64,000 nt of DNA, from the NCBI GenBank assembly GCA_020226215.1, contig CM035234.1:48797275-48861274 (forward strand), read 5' to 3'. Origin of the DNA: Sindora glabra. Taxonomy: Eukaryota > Streptophyta > Magnoliopsida > Fabales > Fabaceae. Of the stretch, positions 37,247 through 50,330 are shown piece after piece. Positions within the stretch are counted from its first letter, which is position 1, and each line of letters opens with the position of its first letter. Under the pieces are notes generated by a model, which worked only from the letters and a program-made list of their open reading frames with translations, was not told where the DNA came from and did not search any database. A program made the position numbers and the translations under genes.

Positions 37247-38719
37247 TGGTGGAAATCGTGCGTCATACATGCACAGCGGAATAAAAATTTTGCACGATTT
37301 CCACCAAGGATCTATGTGAATTTAGAACGCCATAGATTAGGGATTAGGGTTTATACCTTTCAGCCAAAAATATTCTATCCGCTACACAGCAAATTCGATT
37401 TGCTTCTTTCCATTTTCCAATCCAATCTGCTCTCCAAATCACGAACTGGAATAGAAACTAGAAGATCAGATCACCAGTGCAGCATTTATGTGGCTGCACT
37501 TTTGTGATATCCACACGAACCCGTGAATCACCGATGAATGTCCACTACACACACCGATTGGAATTGATCTCCTTACACCTCGTAGTGCTAGCTACGCCTC
37601 TTCAAGGGTTTTGGTCAAGGAGAGGTGCTAGGGTTTTCTATACCTTTTTGGGGTGCGTGAATAATGATAGTAATCCTATTATTACCCAATAAGCCTATAT
37701 TAAATAGGTGCATAGAAAAACCTAACCTATTTAGGCTTTATTCCATGTATAATTATAGGCTTACTATTGGGCCTTATAATTATAACATGAATTCCCAAAT
37801 ATTAAGCCCAAACAATTTGGTCCATTAATTCTAAATTCACTAGGCTCTAAGTGTGCGACCCTACAGGCTTTCATTACGTTGGCAATGACTATTAATCATA
37901 TTAATGATCATAAACAATGATTAGTGTCTAGCAACACATCATTGTTACCCAAGTAATGAGAAAGTTGATGATTTGACTAAACCTTTACACGTGATCATCA
38001 CTTATGTCCTTTTGTCCTATACATCTAGATTGAGAACGAGACATGGACCGTGTCATTCCCGTATAGCCCAATCTTAAGGTTTCTTGATTCCTAAGTAAGC
38101 TGACTGAAATAAATGTAATCGACATCTCATGTCAATTCATTTGAGCATGGCCATGCATTTTCTCAGCTTTACTTAATGAAGGGGCCCGTAGATGTTACTC
38201 CTGTTATATAGGAGGGACAAATCCCATCTTGATCATACAAACCCCTCCGCATGATATGCGACATATCCAATATCTACCCTTGCATTCACTTAACCATTAG
38301 TGACATAGAATAGTATCAAAATATGAAACTCACATGTAGGGAACCTTAGTGATCTCAGGTCAAAGGACCATATTAATAATGATCACTAAGAACCACTTAT
38401 GACACTCATATAACGATCCATGTAGTGTTCTTAATATGGGTCGGTCCAGTATACAAGTTCTCTAACTTGTACTCATGTGTAAACTTAATATCCCATATAA
38501 GTCTTCACACATGCTAGTCTGAACATATCAAAGCAACCTAATCCATAATGATATATGACTAGGGATATTTAAGAATACAATTATTCTAAGGTTATTATTA
38601 TAATTGAATATATTACGCAGACAATATATATAAATATAATAATTGGAATTGCCATTAAAATAACATGATTCAAAATTATAATCACCAATATGATTGGTTT
38701 TAGGGCATATACACTAACA
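37247..38719 (-). mobile_element. Solo LTR, family 'TGTTAGTGTATATGCCC', 1,473 bp, TSD TATTG
   Basis: Ends are TGGTGGAAATCGTGCGTC on the left and GGGCATATACACTAACA on the right, flanked by TATTG at 37,242-37,246 and 38,720-38,724. The minus strand reads TGTTAGTGTATATGCCCTAA at its start and has an AT-rich TATA-like stretch before AGAAAACCCTAGCACCTCTC, so transcription is inferred to run on the minus strand. No internal coding region remains. TGTTAG starts are common in copia LTRs, but the superfamily cannot be fixed without an internal region. Two open frames of 71-87 codons inside it are LTR sequence. Confidence 0.92.
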
Positions 38720-38724
38720 TATTG

Positions 38725-38985
38725 TTGCTATATTCTTCTTTGCAATTGGACATCCATCTCATGCTTGGTTCTTTGGAGAAACAAAATACATTGAGTTTAT
38801 AGCTACCATAACTTTACCATTGGCAAACTTTTTCTATCAAAAATTTTTGTGAAGTGAGGTTCCTATTTATACATATTCTTTGGGTTAGTTATAATTAATA
38901 GTGAAGAATGTAAATTTTTTTATTTGCTTCAATTAGCAAGTTATTGTTTTATGTCATAATTATGGCATAAACATGAGTTAACCTC
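38725..38985. other. Host DNA between the two solo LTRs
   Basis: 261 bp of unidentified sequence, continuous with the DNA left of 37,242 and right of 40,440 once the insertions are removed. Possibly part of the same decayed element as the protease-like remnant at 37.1 kb. Confidence 0.5.
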
Positions 38986-38990
38986 ATAAC

Positions 38991-40435
38991 TGCTGGAAAT
39001 CGCGCATCATACATGCACAGTGGAATAAAATTTTTGCACAATTTCCACCAAGAATCCATGCGAATTTAGAACGCCATAGATTAGGGATTAGGGTTTATAC
39101 CTTTCGGCCAAAAATCTTCTGACCGCTACAGCAAGTTTGATCTGCTTCCAAATCATGAACCAGAATAGAAACTAGTAAATCAGATCACCAGCACAACGTT
39201 TATGTGTCTGCACCTCTGTGGTATCCACACGAACCCGTGAATCACCGATGAATGTCCGCTACAGGCACCGGTTGGAATTGATCTCCTTACACCTCGTAGT
39301 TCTAGCTACGCCTCTTTAGGGATTTTGGTCAAGGAGAGGTGCTAGGGTTTTCTATGCTTTTGCTTGGGGTGCATGAATAATGAATAGCAATCCTATTATT
39401 ACGCCATAAGCCTATTTAAATAGGTACATAGAAAAACCTAACCTATTTGGGCTTTATTCCATGTATAATTATAGGCTTACTATTGGGCCTTATAATTATA
39501 ACATGAATTCCCAAATATTAAGCCCAAACAATTTGGTCCATTAATTCCAAATTTACTAAGCTCTAAGTGTGCGACCCTACAGGCTCTCATTACGGTGGCA
39601 ATGACCATTAATCATATTAATGATCATAAACAATGATTGGTGTCTAGCAACACATCATTGTTACCTAAGTAATGAGAAAGTCAGTGATTTGACTAAACCT
39701 TTACACGTGATTATCACTTATGTCCTTTTGTCCTATACATCTAGATTGAGCATGAGACATGGACCGTGTCATTCCTGTATAGCCCAATCTTGAGGTTTCT
39801 TGATTCCTAAGTAAGCTGACTGAAACAAATGTAATTGACATCTCATGTCAATTTATCTGAGTATGGCCATGCATTTTCTCAGCTTTACTTAATCAAGGGG
39901 CCCATAGATGTTACTCCTGTTATATAGGAAGGACAAATCCTATCTTGATCACACAAACCCCTCCGCATGATATGAGACATATCCAATATCTACCCTTGCA
40001 TTCACTCAACCATTAGTGACATAGAATAGTATCAAAATATGAAACTCACATGTAGGGAACCTTAGTGATCTCAGGTCAAAGGACCATATTAATAATGATC
40101 ACTAAGAACCACTTATGACACTCATATAACGATCCATGTAGTGTTCTTAATATGGGTCGGTCCAGTATACAAGTTCTCTAACTTATACTCATGTGTAAAC
40201 TTAATATCCCATATAAGTCTTCACACATGCTAGTCTTAACATATCAAAGCAACCTAATTCACAATGATATATGACTAGGGACATTTAAGAATACAATTAT
40301 TCTAAGGTTATTATTATAATTGAATATATTACGCAGATAATATATATAAATATAATAATTAGAATTGCCATTAAAATAACATGATTCAAAATTACAATCA
40401 CCAATACAATTGATTTTAGGGCATATACACTAACA
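38991..40435 (-). mobile_element. Second solo LTR of the same family, 1,445 bp, TSD ATAAC
   Basis: Begins TGCTGGAAATCGCGCATC and ends GGGCATATACACTAACA, flanked by ATAAC at 38,986-38,990 and 40,436-40,440. It aligns with the first copy over its whole length with scattered substitutions and a few short indels. A TCCATTTTCCAATCCAATCT stretch present in the first copy is missing here. Different flanking duplications show that it inserted independently rather than by duplication of the first copy. Confidence 0.92.
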
Positions 40436-40440
40436 ATAAC

Positions 40441-41215
40441 ATGTAATATATTTTCTTAAAACCCTATTTATGCAACTTTTAGATTTCAATGTTTTCTTTT
40501 ATGCAATTAGTGCATCAAAGTCTCTCCCTTTTATTATCATATAGCTTAGTTGTATGAAATATTACTATCAAATTTTTTTATGAATTATGTTTTTTATGTT
40601 CAAACATTTTCAAATTGAAGAAAGTTTAAAATTTAGCATTATTCATAAGTAGAAGTATTCAGTTTGCTAGCTTCATGATGATATTTTAGTCATCTTATGT
40701 ATCTTTCTTGTTTAGTATGTTGTTTGTCACATGCCTCTGCCAGTTAAGGAAGTTAAGATATTTACTGTTAAATGTTATAGTAGTATAACTTTTGACAGGT
40801 TAACTAGTTTATTGGTTGTCAATCCATGCAAAGATAAATTAGAATTTTCATAAGGCCTTGAAACTTTAGTAGGGCTTGAATCCATAAGCATATATAGGAA
40901 AGGACATATGATAAGTATCAAAGTAATGCTTTTGCTTTTATTGAAATGATTCATAATTTAAATAGTGATTTTTTTTGTTATTTTAGATTCTAACATCAAG
41001 GAAAAAGAAGAAAATGCATTGATAGGTAGAGCTCTTTTTTAAACATATGAAAAAGAGGCAATGGTTTGGAACTGCTTATTTTGGTCCCCTTCTAGATAAC
41101 TACTACTCTTGTCTTAAGTGGTTATTCATTGTTCTTGATTTGGTCTAAAAGGAATTTTAGTCTTCATGGTGACCTACAAGATATGAACACACTGTGTCAA
41201 CTTTGATTTTTAGGC
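40441..41215. other. No gene recognised
   Basis: AT-rich sequence with short broken frames. Nothing assignable. Confidence 0.4.
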
Positions 41216-41219
41216 CATA

Positions 41220-42490
41220 TCTAGATTTGCAAAGGTCTAATTAATTGAAACCAATGCCTAAATCTTCATAAGACCTAGTTCTACAACTTCTATGCTTATG
41301 GTTTGCCTAAATTACATTGTTTTAATAGTCTTATACTAGTTGGAAGTCAGGCCTATGAAATTTCACTAATGTAATTCTTAGAGTTAATTATTTTATAAAA
41401 ATAAGTTCTAGGCTTCTAAAAATTAGGAAGGCCTTGTATTGGTAATCCTAAAAGGCATATAATTGAGGTTCAATAGGGTTTTAGGTTAATTAGGTCAAAT
41501 AAAAGAATAGAACTCATTAGACACAATAGATTATACAACATTTAGCAAGTAACTTTTCTCTTTTTCTTTTTCTAGCTTTTATGTGTTCTAGCTATAAAAG
41601 GCTAAAATTTAAGTTAATTCAAGGAATTTAAGGCTCTTTTCTACTAGATTATGAGATCATAATTTATAATATTAACTTTTTTAATTAATTTTCATCTTTC
41701 CTTTATTACTTGTGCTGATTTCTTGAAATTGCATATGTTGAATGTTGATTTAGTATAATTAGTATTCATCCTTGTGATTTCTAATCTTTTACTTGTTTAA
41801 AGTTAAATTGTGGTTAGTTAATCATGGTTCTACACATAGGAGTAGATACTTAAGGGATTAATTTGGATGTTTCTAATTTAATTTCTTAATTTAATTGAAT
41901 TCTATCATTAAATCAATTTCAATCTAGCTTCGAGATTATAGTAGTTACTTAATTTAGTTAATTTTAATTAATCAAATCCTATATGGTTATCTAGTATAGA
42001 GTTCATGAATTATTGCAGGAGTTATAAGTAATTCAAGGTTAAAAGATTAACTAGAAAAGTAAAATCTCAATTGATCCATGATTAATCAAAACTAGAACTT
42101 TCAATTCCTTAAATTAATTATTTTATTATATTAGTTTTTCTTTCTTTCTATTTACTATGTGCTTTGTTTAGTTTAATACATTTATGTTAATTTCAATTCA
42201 CAACCCCCTAATTTTGTTATGTATAATTCTACATATAGTTACATATTACATTCTACATTACTATTTTCATTCATATTGTATTTATTTTGCAACTATTTTG
42301 CATTTGTTTCTTTTGTTTTTAGTGTATAATAAATCAAACAATTGTGTAAACATTGTTAATGAGCTAATTTAGAGAAGATAATTTAATGGATCGTTGGGGG
42401 TATGACCTAGTTTGCTTCACTATATTGCATTATTTTAAGGAAACCTGTAATAAACTAACTTTGATGTTTCGCGATGTATAAATCAGACCT
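41220..42490 (+). repeat. Tat/Athila-like gypsy LTR, plus orientation, partner of 32.1-33.4 kb
   Basis: Related to the reverse complement of 32,110-33,430 along most of its length. The right part (42,386-42,490) reads GGATCGTTGGGGGTATGACC, then TTGCTTCACTATATTGC and GATGTTTCGCGATG. This resembles the conserved 3' end of Athila/Tat LTRs (a GACC...TACT...TTTCG pattern). A primer-binding site could not be recognised. The 62-codon frame at 42.2 kb is LTR sequence. Confidence 0.55.
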
Positions 42491-42494
42491 ATAC

Positions 42495-43640
42495 TTGGAT
42501 GGGCAAAATTGAGAGTATCCATTAGGTATGAGTTAAATTGCGATCCCTACATGGAAAGGGCACCTAGACACATGTCAATCTTTTAGAAAATATTTTCTCA
42601 CTTAAAATAAAAAATCTCTCAAACTCACCTTAAAAAGGAAAAAAATTTATAATAAATTTCATTTGAAACTTATTTTTTTTTTATATTTTCAACACTAGAA
42701 TTAATCATAATCACTATTGATTATGAGATTTGTGCATTGACTATCATTTTTCATTTGATATTTCAATTTTCTAATTTTCTGCTTCATAAATTTTAAATCA
42801 CTTAAATTGTATAAGCTTTTATAACAAATTTTGTTTTAAACTTACTTTTTATTTTATATTCAATACCAAAATTAATGATAAACACAATTGAATAAAAGAT
42901 TAGTGTCTTTATCTTAAATTTTTAATTTTATTCTTTACAAATTCTAAGTAACTCAAATTAGATTTATATAAAATATTCAAAAAGCTCTTCGAGTTGTTGT
43001 CCCTATAGTTTCAGCTTACATGTTGCTATTAATGACCTAGAAAGGAAGAAGCCTATTCCTTTTATTTTTAGGTGAGTGACTACAATCACTACAAACATAA
43101 TTAATATGCATAATTCAATTTTTAGGTTTTAATATTTCTTTTTGAGGGTTTAAAGAGATTTTTTTAATTATTTTTGCTAAAATCTTTTATAATTTTTAAA
43201 ATTTTGGAGTCATTTATGTTACTTTTGGAGTGAAGCACATCAATTAATTTTTAATTATATGAAATTGAATTTTAATTTATCATTTCTATGTATTTCACTA
43301 AAGATTAACTCATTTCCAAGTCTCAATAGCTTGATTATTATTAACTTAACTTCTGCAACCATGGCTTCTACCTAGAAATCAATGATGATTTATGATGAGC
43401 TATTTCAGGAATTTTATCATATAAGTAAAATGAAGGGATTGGCTCTTAGTAGTGGTTGTACTCTAGTAGCTACCTGAAGAAATTTGTCATATTAGATAGT
43501 ATTAAATAAAATTATATCACTTTTTAATGTGCTTTGATTTTCCTCAAATATTTTGTATTTCTTTTCATTTATTAGCAAAAAAAAGAAAAGTATCCTCCAT
43601 GCTTACCATCATAGATTTTTTAATTTTAGACTGATTAAGG
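42495..43640. other. AT-rich stretch, nothing recognised
   Basis: No supported gene or element end. Within it (42,640-42,960), the segment from AATAAATTTCATTTGAAACT resembles 42,830-42,960 weakly, perhaps an old direct duplication. Confidence 0.35.
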
Positions 43641-44140
43641 ATAGGCCCAAATTAAAGTGACTATTAATTTTAACTTTGATTTAATAATAAATAAAATGTA
43701 AGAGGATAGACCTAAATTAAAATGACCATTAATTTTAACTTTGATTCAATAATAAGTAAAATGTAAGAGAATAGACCCAAATTAAAGTGACTATGATGTT
43801 GGGCGTTAATGGTAGTTTAACTTGTAGACATGGTAATAGTGGTTTTCAATAATGGGTTAACTCACTTCCTATTACATCTTATAAATAAAGGTTGTTACTT
43901 CTATATCCTAAGTCACTTTATTCACACTCCATTTATGATAGACCATATCCCTAAACACTTAATTAACAATTAGGGCCAATAAGAGGAGTAACTTTTATAC
44001 AGTGTTTATCGACAAAGGAGATCATGATTTATCCATTTTATCATCACAATGGATTCAGTTGGTATTACTTATCATTATCTTATCTACATTTTAATATTAT
44101 ACCTTTTCACTTGATTCAATGAAACTATTTTTTACTCAAT
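43641..44140 (+). repeat. Copia LTR piece, plus orientation, with a 65-bp tandem repeat
   Basis: Related to the LTR of the copia pair: it shares TTATAAATA-GG, CTAAGTCACT-TATTCACA, CTAAACACTT, TCATGATTTATCCATTTTAT and the TTCAATGAAA-TACTCAA end. Its left part has 2.4 copies of a 65-bp unit (starts 43,641, 43,706, 43,771) beginning ATAG(G/A)CC(C/T)AAATTAAA. The related LTR at 55 kb has a single unit, so the amplification is specific to this copy. Confidence 0.7.
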
Positions 44141-44153
44141 TTTAATAATTGCT

Positions 44154-44986
44154 ATTGAGTGAAAAATAATTTCATTGAATCATACAAAAAGGTGTAACAT
44201 TAAAATATAGATAAGATAATGAAGAGTAATACCTATTGAATTTATTGTGATGATAAAATGGATGAACCACGATCTCCACTATTAACAAACATCATACAAG
44301 AGTTACTTCTTCTATTAGCCCTTGCTATCAACCAAGTGTTTGGGGAGATAGTTTGTCATAGCCAAGGTGTGAATAGATTAACTTAGGATTTAGAAATAGT
44401 GACCCTTATTTATAAGCTGTAATTAGAAATAGGTCAACCTATTGTTAAAAAATATCCATTACCACATTTATAGGTTAGACTACCATTTGAATTCAATTGG
44501 ATAGTCACTTTAATTTAGGCTTATTCTTTTACATTTTATTTATTATCGAATTAATAGGTCCAAAATAAAAAAAAGTAATAACCTCTCACTTGGACTATAT
44601 AATTTAGTAATAATAGTGACTTGAATAAAATGTAAACGTAGTAAATTATGACTTTTTTACACCTATTAGTTTAAATTAAAACCATAAGTGTCTAATAGTG
44701 CATAACATAGTATTCAATATGGATATCAACAAAATACACACTACACACTTACACCTTATTGATCAAATACAATATCCAATAGGAATATATGTAATAAAAT
44801 TTGTTTTTTTAATAAGATTACCATAAGAAAACATGATAGTATATGCAAATCTTCACACATAAAGCCAAAGTATCCACCTAAATGCCAAATGAGAATCATA
44901 ATTCTCAACATAGTATTTAAACAAGGTCTAAAAGTCTTTATCAATATACCATAACCAAATATATGTATAATACATGGCAAAACATG

Positions 44987-45035
<49 letters not shown>

Positions 45036-45060
45036 GATAAATAGTTTGCATCTTAGTACA
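44154..45060 (-). repeat. 3' LTR of copia element 1 (minus strand)
   Basis: Its reverse complement matches 54,600-58,020 after removing the solo LTR there. It holds a TATA-like stretch (AGCTTATAAATAAGGG, reverse complement of about 44,401-44,416) and ends in CACTCAAT on the minus strand. A (TA)n microsatellite lies at 44,991-45,031. It sits 13 bp from the oppositely oriented LTR piece to its left. The 74-codon frame at 44.8 kb is LTR sequence. Confidence 0.75.
44991..45031. repeat. (TA)n microsatellite, about 20 units
   Basis: An uninterrupted TA run inside the copia LTR. The related LTR has no such run at the equivalent place, but a shorter (TA)n at about 54,849-54,866. Confidence 0.95.
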
Positions 45061-48000
45061 CCTATAAAGCTAAAACATCAAAAGATTTAGCCAAATTCAT
45101 ATTAAATAATGCTCACAATGCATTCTTACTACTAAGTATTTGGTTAGTGGATCCACAAATATATAATTTATAAAAATATGTTTAATACACATGATATACT
45201 TATATACCTTTTCTTGCATAAGCAAGTACTTTATATCAAAGTGATTTACATGAGTAGAGCTTTTATTGTTATAAGATTAATTCACAATAATAATATTGTT
45301 GCACTAAATGTTCAAGGGTCTTGAAATACTTTCTATAATCTTGAAACCATCTATAAAATTCCTTAACCATATAAAGGAATAAAAAGCTTTATAACATTCA
45401 ACATATTTTCCTTCTACAATAGAGATTGCTATTGAGAATTGCTTAACACTTTCCTATAATAGCTCCTGACACTATCATGAATATTTACCCAGATGTTAAT
45501 TTGTAATCATCTGGATAATTGACAAAATCTAAATCTAATTAAACTATAACTATGAGATCTCCTAATCTCTTATAGATTAACAAGCAATCTTTTTTTAACT
45601 TGCAAGTTCCTTATGAATCTATAAGCAGCAATCTAATGTCTTTGACCAAGATTACTCATGTATCTTCCTAATATACCAATAGCATAAGTTATGTCAAGAT
45701 ATGTAAATACTTGATCATACATTAGGCTACCAATAATTAATGTATATGGGGTATTTTTCATTTTTTTATTTTAACATCATTTTGAGGACATTAGGATTTT
45801 AAGAAAATCTCACACTTTGAAATGAGTGTAAAAACTCAAGAATATGTTGAAATGTTAAACCTTTTTAGTAATTTCTCGATATATGTCTATTAAGATAAAC
45901 TAAGCAAAGGTTGCGATCTATTATAATGAATCTCTATGCTTGAAACATAAGAGACATCCTTAAGATTCTTCATATCAAAGTGTTTAGATAGCATTTGCTT
46001 TGTTTTATTTTGCAAGTTCACATCATTGCTTGTAAGGAAATATGTCATTCATATATTATACCAGTATAACAAAATTACCAACATTCATTAGGATGCAAAT
46101 GCATTAATCTACTGCATTTTACTTGAACCTAAGAGAAATTACTACTTAGTCAAACTTAAGATACCACTACTTAGATGTTTATTTTAAGCCATATATAGAC
46201 CTTTTAAGTTTTCACATAAAGTGTTTTTTCTTTCTCTTAGAAATTACCTAGTTAGTTCATATAAATAGTCTTTAATAGATTACTATTTAGGAGAGTTATC
46301 TTTACATCCATCTAATATAACTCTAAATCAAAATGAGATACTAATGCCATAATAACTCAAAATCAATCTTTGGTTAAAACTAGTGGAAATGTTTCTTTGT
46401 AATCTATGCATTCCTTTTAGGTATGGCCATTAACTATTGCTTTAGTCTTGTATCTCTTAATTTCACATCATGCTTCCTTCTTGGTCTTGAAAACCCATTT
46501 ATATCCAATCGGCTTGTAACCTAAAAGTATCTCAACTAGATATCATACTTGATTCTTATGCATTGAAACTAGTTCATCCTTTATAGAGCTCATATAATTA
46601 GAATAATTTGAATTGGATACAACCTATGAAAATGTTGTAGGATTAATATAATTGTTGATATCATATTCATGCTCCTACAAATATATGAGATAATCATTAG
46701 AAATCCTTAATTTGCAAAATTTATAAGATCTTTTCAGAGGAATCTCTTTATTTATCTTATCTAGTTTGACATTTTCTACGAATAACTGCATTAAATAATT
46801 AATGGAATAGTAGAAGATGACTTTTCCAATATTGATGCTTATAGGACAAAAATATGCTATCTTTAGTAAAACATGTTATATGTGGTATTCAACATCCATT
46901 GTTTAACTTATCCTCAAAGAAGATAGCTTAGTCTACTTGATCACTTTAGTAGCATGAGTTGAACAATAAGATTTGCAACCTTTTGAGCCATCGTAGTACC
47001 TAATAAAGTATCTATTAATAGTCTTTGAATCAAATTACCTTGTGGATGGAATATATGGCTTTACTTTAGTTTTGCAACCTTAAACTTGAAAGTAACTTAG
47101 ACTGGGATTATTATCATACAATAATTCATAAAGGGTTTTAGGTACCAACTTACTAGAAACCTAATTTAAAATATATGTTATTGTTCTTAATGCATTATTT
47201 TATAAGAATATTGGTAGCAAAGTATTGGTAACATGTTTCCCACCATTTCCTTTAGAATTTGATTTCTTTTTTTCCACAATTCCATTATGCTTTGGTATCC
47301 TAAGTATAGTATAACTAGCTATAATTCCACACTCCTATAGGTATTTTGCAAAAAGGTCAAGATTTCTACCTATTTCACCATACCTCCTATAGTACTTACC
47401 ACCTTTGTTAGAATTAATACACTTTATCTATTTCCCTAATTTCAACTTAATTGTTATTTTGAATGACTTGAAAGCTTCCAATGATTCGAACTTTTTATTA
47501 AGTAGCTTTACCTAACCAAACATGAAGTAATTGTTAATGAAATATTTGTAGCATCCTATAACAATAAGTGTTTTAGGTCTGTTAGTGCCAAAGTGATTAG
47601 ATCTAGAACACTTTCCTTTGTTCTTTTTTTCTTCTTTCTAACATTAGTTAGAAGTTTACCCTTAATGTAATCCATATAGTTTCCAAAATTCAAGAAATCT
47701 AGATTACGAAGTACTTCCTCTTTTATAAGTATTTGTATTCTTTCTTTAGAAATGTATCTTAATTTTTTATGCCATAACATTGGGGATTTTTCATTGTTTT
47801 TACTCATTTTCTTGCCAGTAATAGAGTTTATCAAATTTACAAAATTAGATTTTAAGTCCACTCTAAACAAACCATTACACAAAGAAGTAGTACCTATAAT
47901 AGAGGATTTGTAAAGTAATTTAGCTTTTCTATTACCAAAATAACAGGAATATCTAATAAAATCCGAAGAATAACTAAAATTGAATTCCTTTTCATAAAAG

Positions 48001-49330
48001 TACATAAATAGCATTATTTTATAATAACTCAAGTTCAAACATCAACTTTAACTTTATTGATCTAATGTGCTCCACTTCAACTCTATCACCATTTCACAAT
48101 TGTATAATCATCTCTTCCTTACTTGACTTTCTTAGATTTGTCAGTGCTTAAAAAGAATTTATGATATGAATAGTTGCACCAATGTCTAACTACTAAGAGT
48201 TTTATGGCACGTTAGTTTATTTAACTCAAAATGGACTAAAACTAGATAGATACATTTCTTTTTCTTCTTAATTTACTTCTTATACTTGAAGCAATCTACT
48301 TTCTTGTACCTATACTTCTTGCAAAATGAAAGTTGCCTTTAAATTAGGCTTTTTTAGCCTTATAGCACTGCCCAATAGAGTTAACATTCTCACCCTTCTT
48401 CTTTCCATGGTTATAAATGTCGTTGTTGTCTTTTTCATTAGTCATTACACCATGTTTTGAATTTATGCCATGCACAATATAATTTACCACTTAAGTTTTA
48501 CCTTCTTTATGTCCTCCTTAACTTGTGTAATAATGAAAATGAGCTCTTTAATGGTCCATTAGTCTTTTAAGTGTTGTAAGATGTCTTTAGAATGTTTAAT
48601 TAAGAAGGAAGAGATTCCAACATATGTTAAGTTAAATAATTATCCCCTAAATTAACATTTATATAGATGTCTAATCAGAATATGCTCTTGCACCCTACTA
48701 ACACTATTATATATAGATTTTTCAAGTACAAAAAGATATCGTCCCTTCTTAATCATATCAAACTTCTTATATTTTTCAACTATAGAGTTTAGGAATACTT
48801 TTGCATTGGTCGCTTTAAAGATACTCTCTCTTATAGTTTTATCCATCATATAATTTATCACCATTAAATATACTCTATTTCATGCTCACTTTTTTGGCTT
48901 GTTGTAGATTTAATATTAATCTAAGGCTTCATCTTCTAAATAGCTAGATCAAGATTAAAGACTACTAGATACAATTTTAGCAACTTAATCCAGTCTTCAT
49001 AGTTTATCCCGTTAAGTGTATTAACCACATTTAATTACATAGGTAAAGAATATGAGGAAAAAGAAATTGAAAACATTAAGGCATGTTTAAAGTTAAACAT
49101 GCTTGAAATTTTCCTTAACATATTATGCAATTAAACTTAGTATTACACTAAAAGGCATTAATAGGGCTTTTAAGGCCCTATACATAGTACAAGGACTAAA
49201 TACTATATTTCTAAAATTTAACACTGATAAGATGTTCAAAAATTTTAGAAACACAATATCTTCTCCTACATTAATGTTATCATTAATAAATTACATTAAT
49301 AATACCATGCTAATAGGGTACTAACATATT
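45061..49330 (-). mobile_element. Ty1/copia element 1, internal region, broken (minus strand)
   Basis: Read right to left: a leader (about 49,330-49,080), gag (48,864-48,652 gives MMDKTIRESIF and EKYKKFDMIKKGRYLFVLEK), then the longest surviving frame, 48,038-47,556. That frame holds the pre-integrase region SLCNGLFRVDLKSNFVNLIN, MLWHKKLRYISKERIQILIK and YIKGKLLTNVRKKK, just before integrase. Integrase and reverse transcriptase follow in broken form. The catalytic YMDD box reads YMND (46,055-46,044), so it is dead. RNase H and the 3' LTR lie at the left. It is the same family as the plus-strand copy at 50.3-54.6 kb. No 5' LTR is recognisable at its right side. Confidence 0.88.
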
Positions 49331-50330
49331 ATTAATATAATATTTTCCTTAATACAACTATCATTTTATCAAAATGAACAAAATTTTGGTAGGCTCACAA
49401 TTACATAAAATTTTATGGCATAACATAAGTTCAAATGATTCCTATAAAATATATTTTACATACATATATTCATTAAAGATGATTAATGGAACAAATCGTG
49501 TACAAAAATTATATAAAAAATATATGTGGAAGCACAAAATATAGGCATCATATTATAAAATTTTCAGGGCTAAATAAATTTGAATGATTACTGAAATTAA
49601 ATGGACAATGATTAATTAAAATTTGTAAAAAATTAAAAGGTGGTTTAAAATTTTCAACTTAGAGAGTAGAGTCTAATGATACAAGCATCTTCATTATCCA
49701 ATATTGGGATAATAGTGTATGGCTTACATGTGCTAGTGCTACACATGGGAGTCACCTAATGAGCATTATTCACCATCTTTTACCCATAGTCAAGTCAATC
49801 TAGGTCAAGCAATTATAGATCTGTGACACTTGATTTATAATTTTGCCCAAAAAAATATTTTTTCAACATAATTTTCATATATGATGATTCTTTAATGCAT
49901 TTTAATACATTTAATGCAATTTTTTTCAAAAAAATGAACTTAATTTTTAGTTTTGTGAGAGTGAGAAAATTCTAGAAAAATTATTATGGAGTTTCATAGC
50001 ATTTATTGTCTAAATTATGCATTTTAATGCTAAAAATACTAAAAAAACACATTTTTTAAAAACTATAATTCATTAAAAATTGAAATTACTCCAAAAAGAA
50101 TAATTACAAAAATTCAAAACTTTAAATTTTGAGAATACCTAAAAATTACTCTGGCATGTTCTCCTATAACTTAAAAATTTATGGATACACTTAACTATTT
50201 TTCCAAAAATAAAGATTTTTTGATTTTATGAACAATGCAATAAAGCTAGAAAAACATGGTAATCAATTTGAGAGCTAATTTGGAAAAAAAATGCATTTGA
50301 ATAATACCTATTAATTTTAATAAAATGGTA
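49331..50330. other. Spacer between the two head-to-head copia copies
   Basis: About 1 kb of AT-rich DNA where the two 5' LTRs would be expected. No pair of LTRs is visible. A less AT-rich part at 49,690-49,830 (GTGTATGGCTTACATGTGCT) is unassigned. Confidence 0.45.

Noticed and set aside
37244..37692. Two overlapping frames of 87 and 71 codons
   Set aside because: They lie within a solo LTR, and the equivalent frames are not preserved in the second copy.
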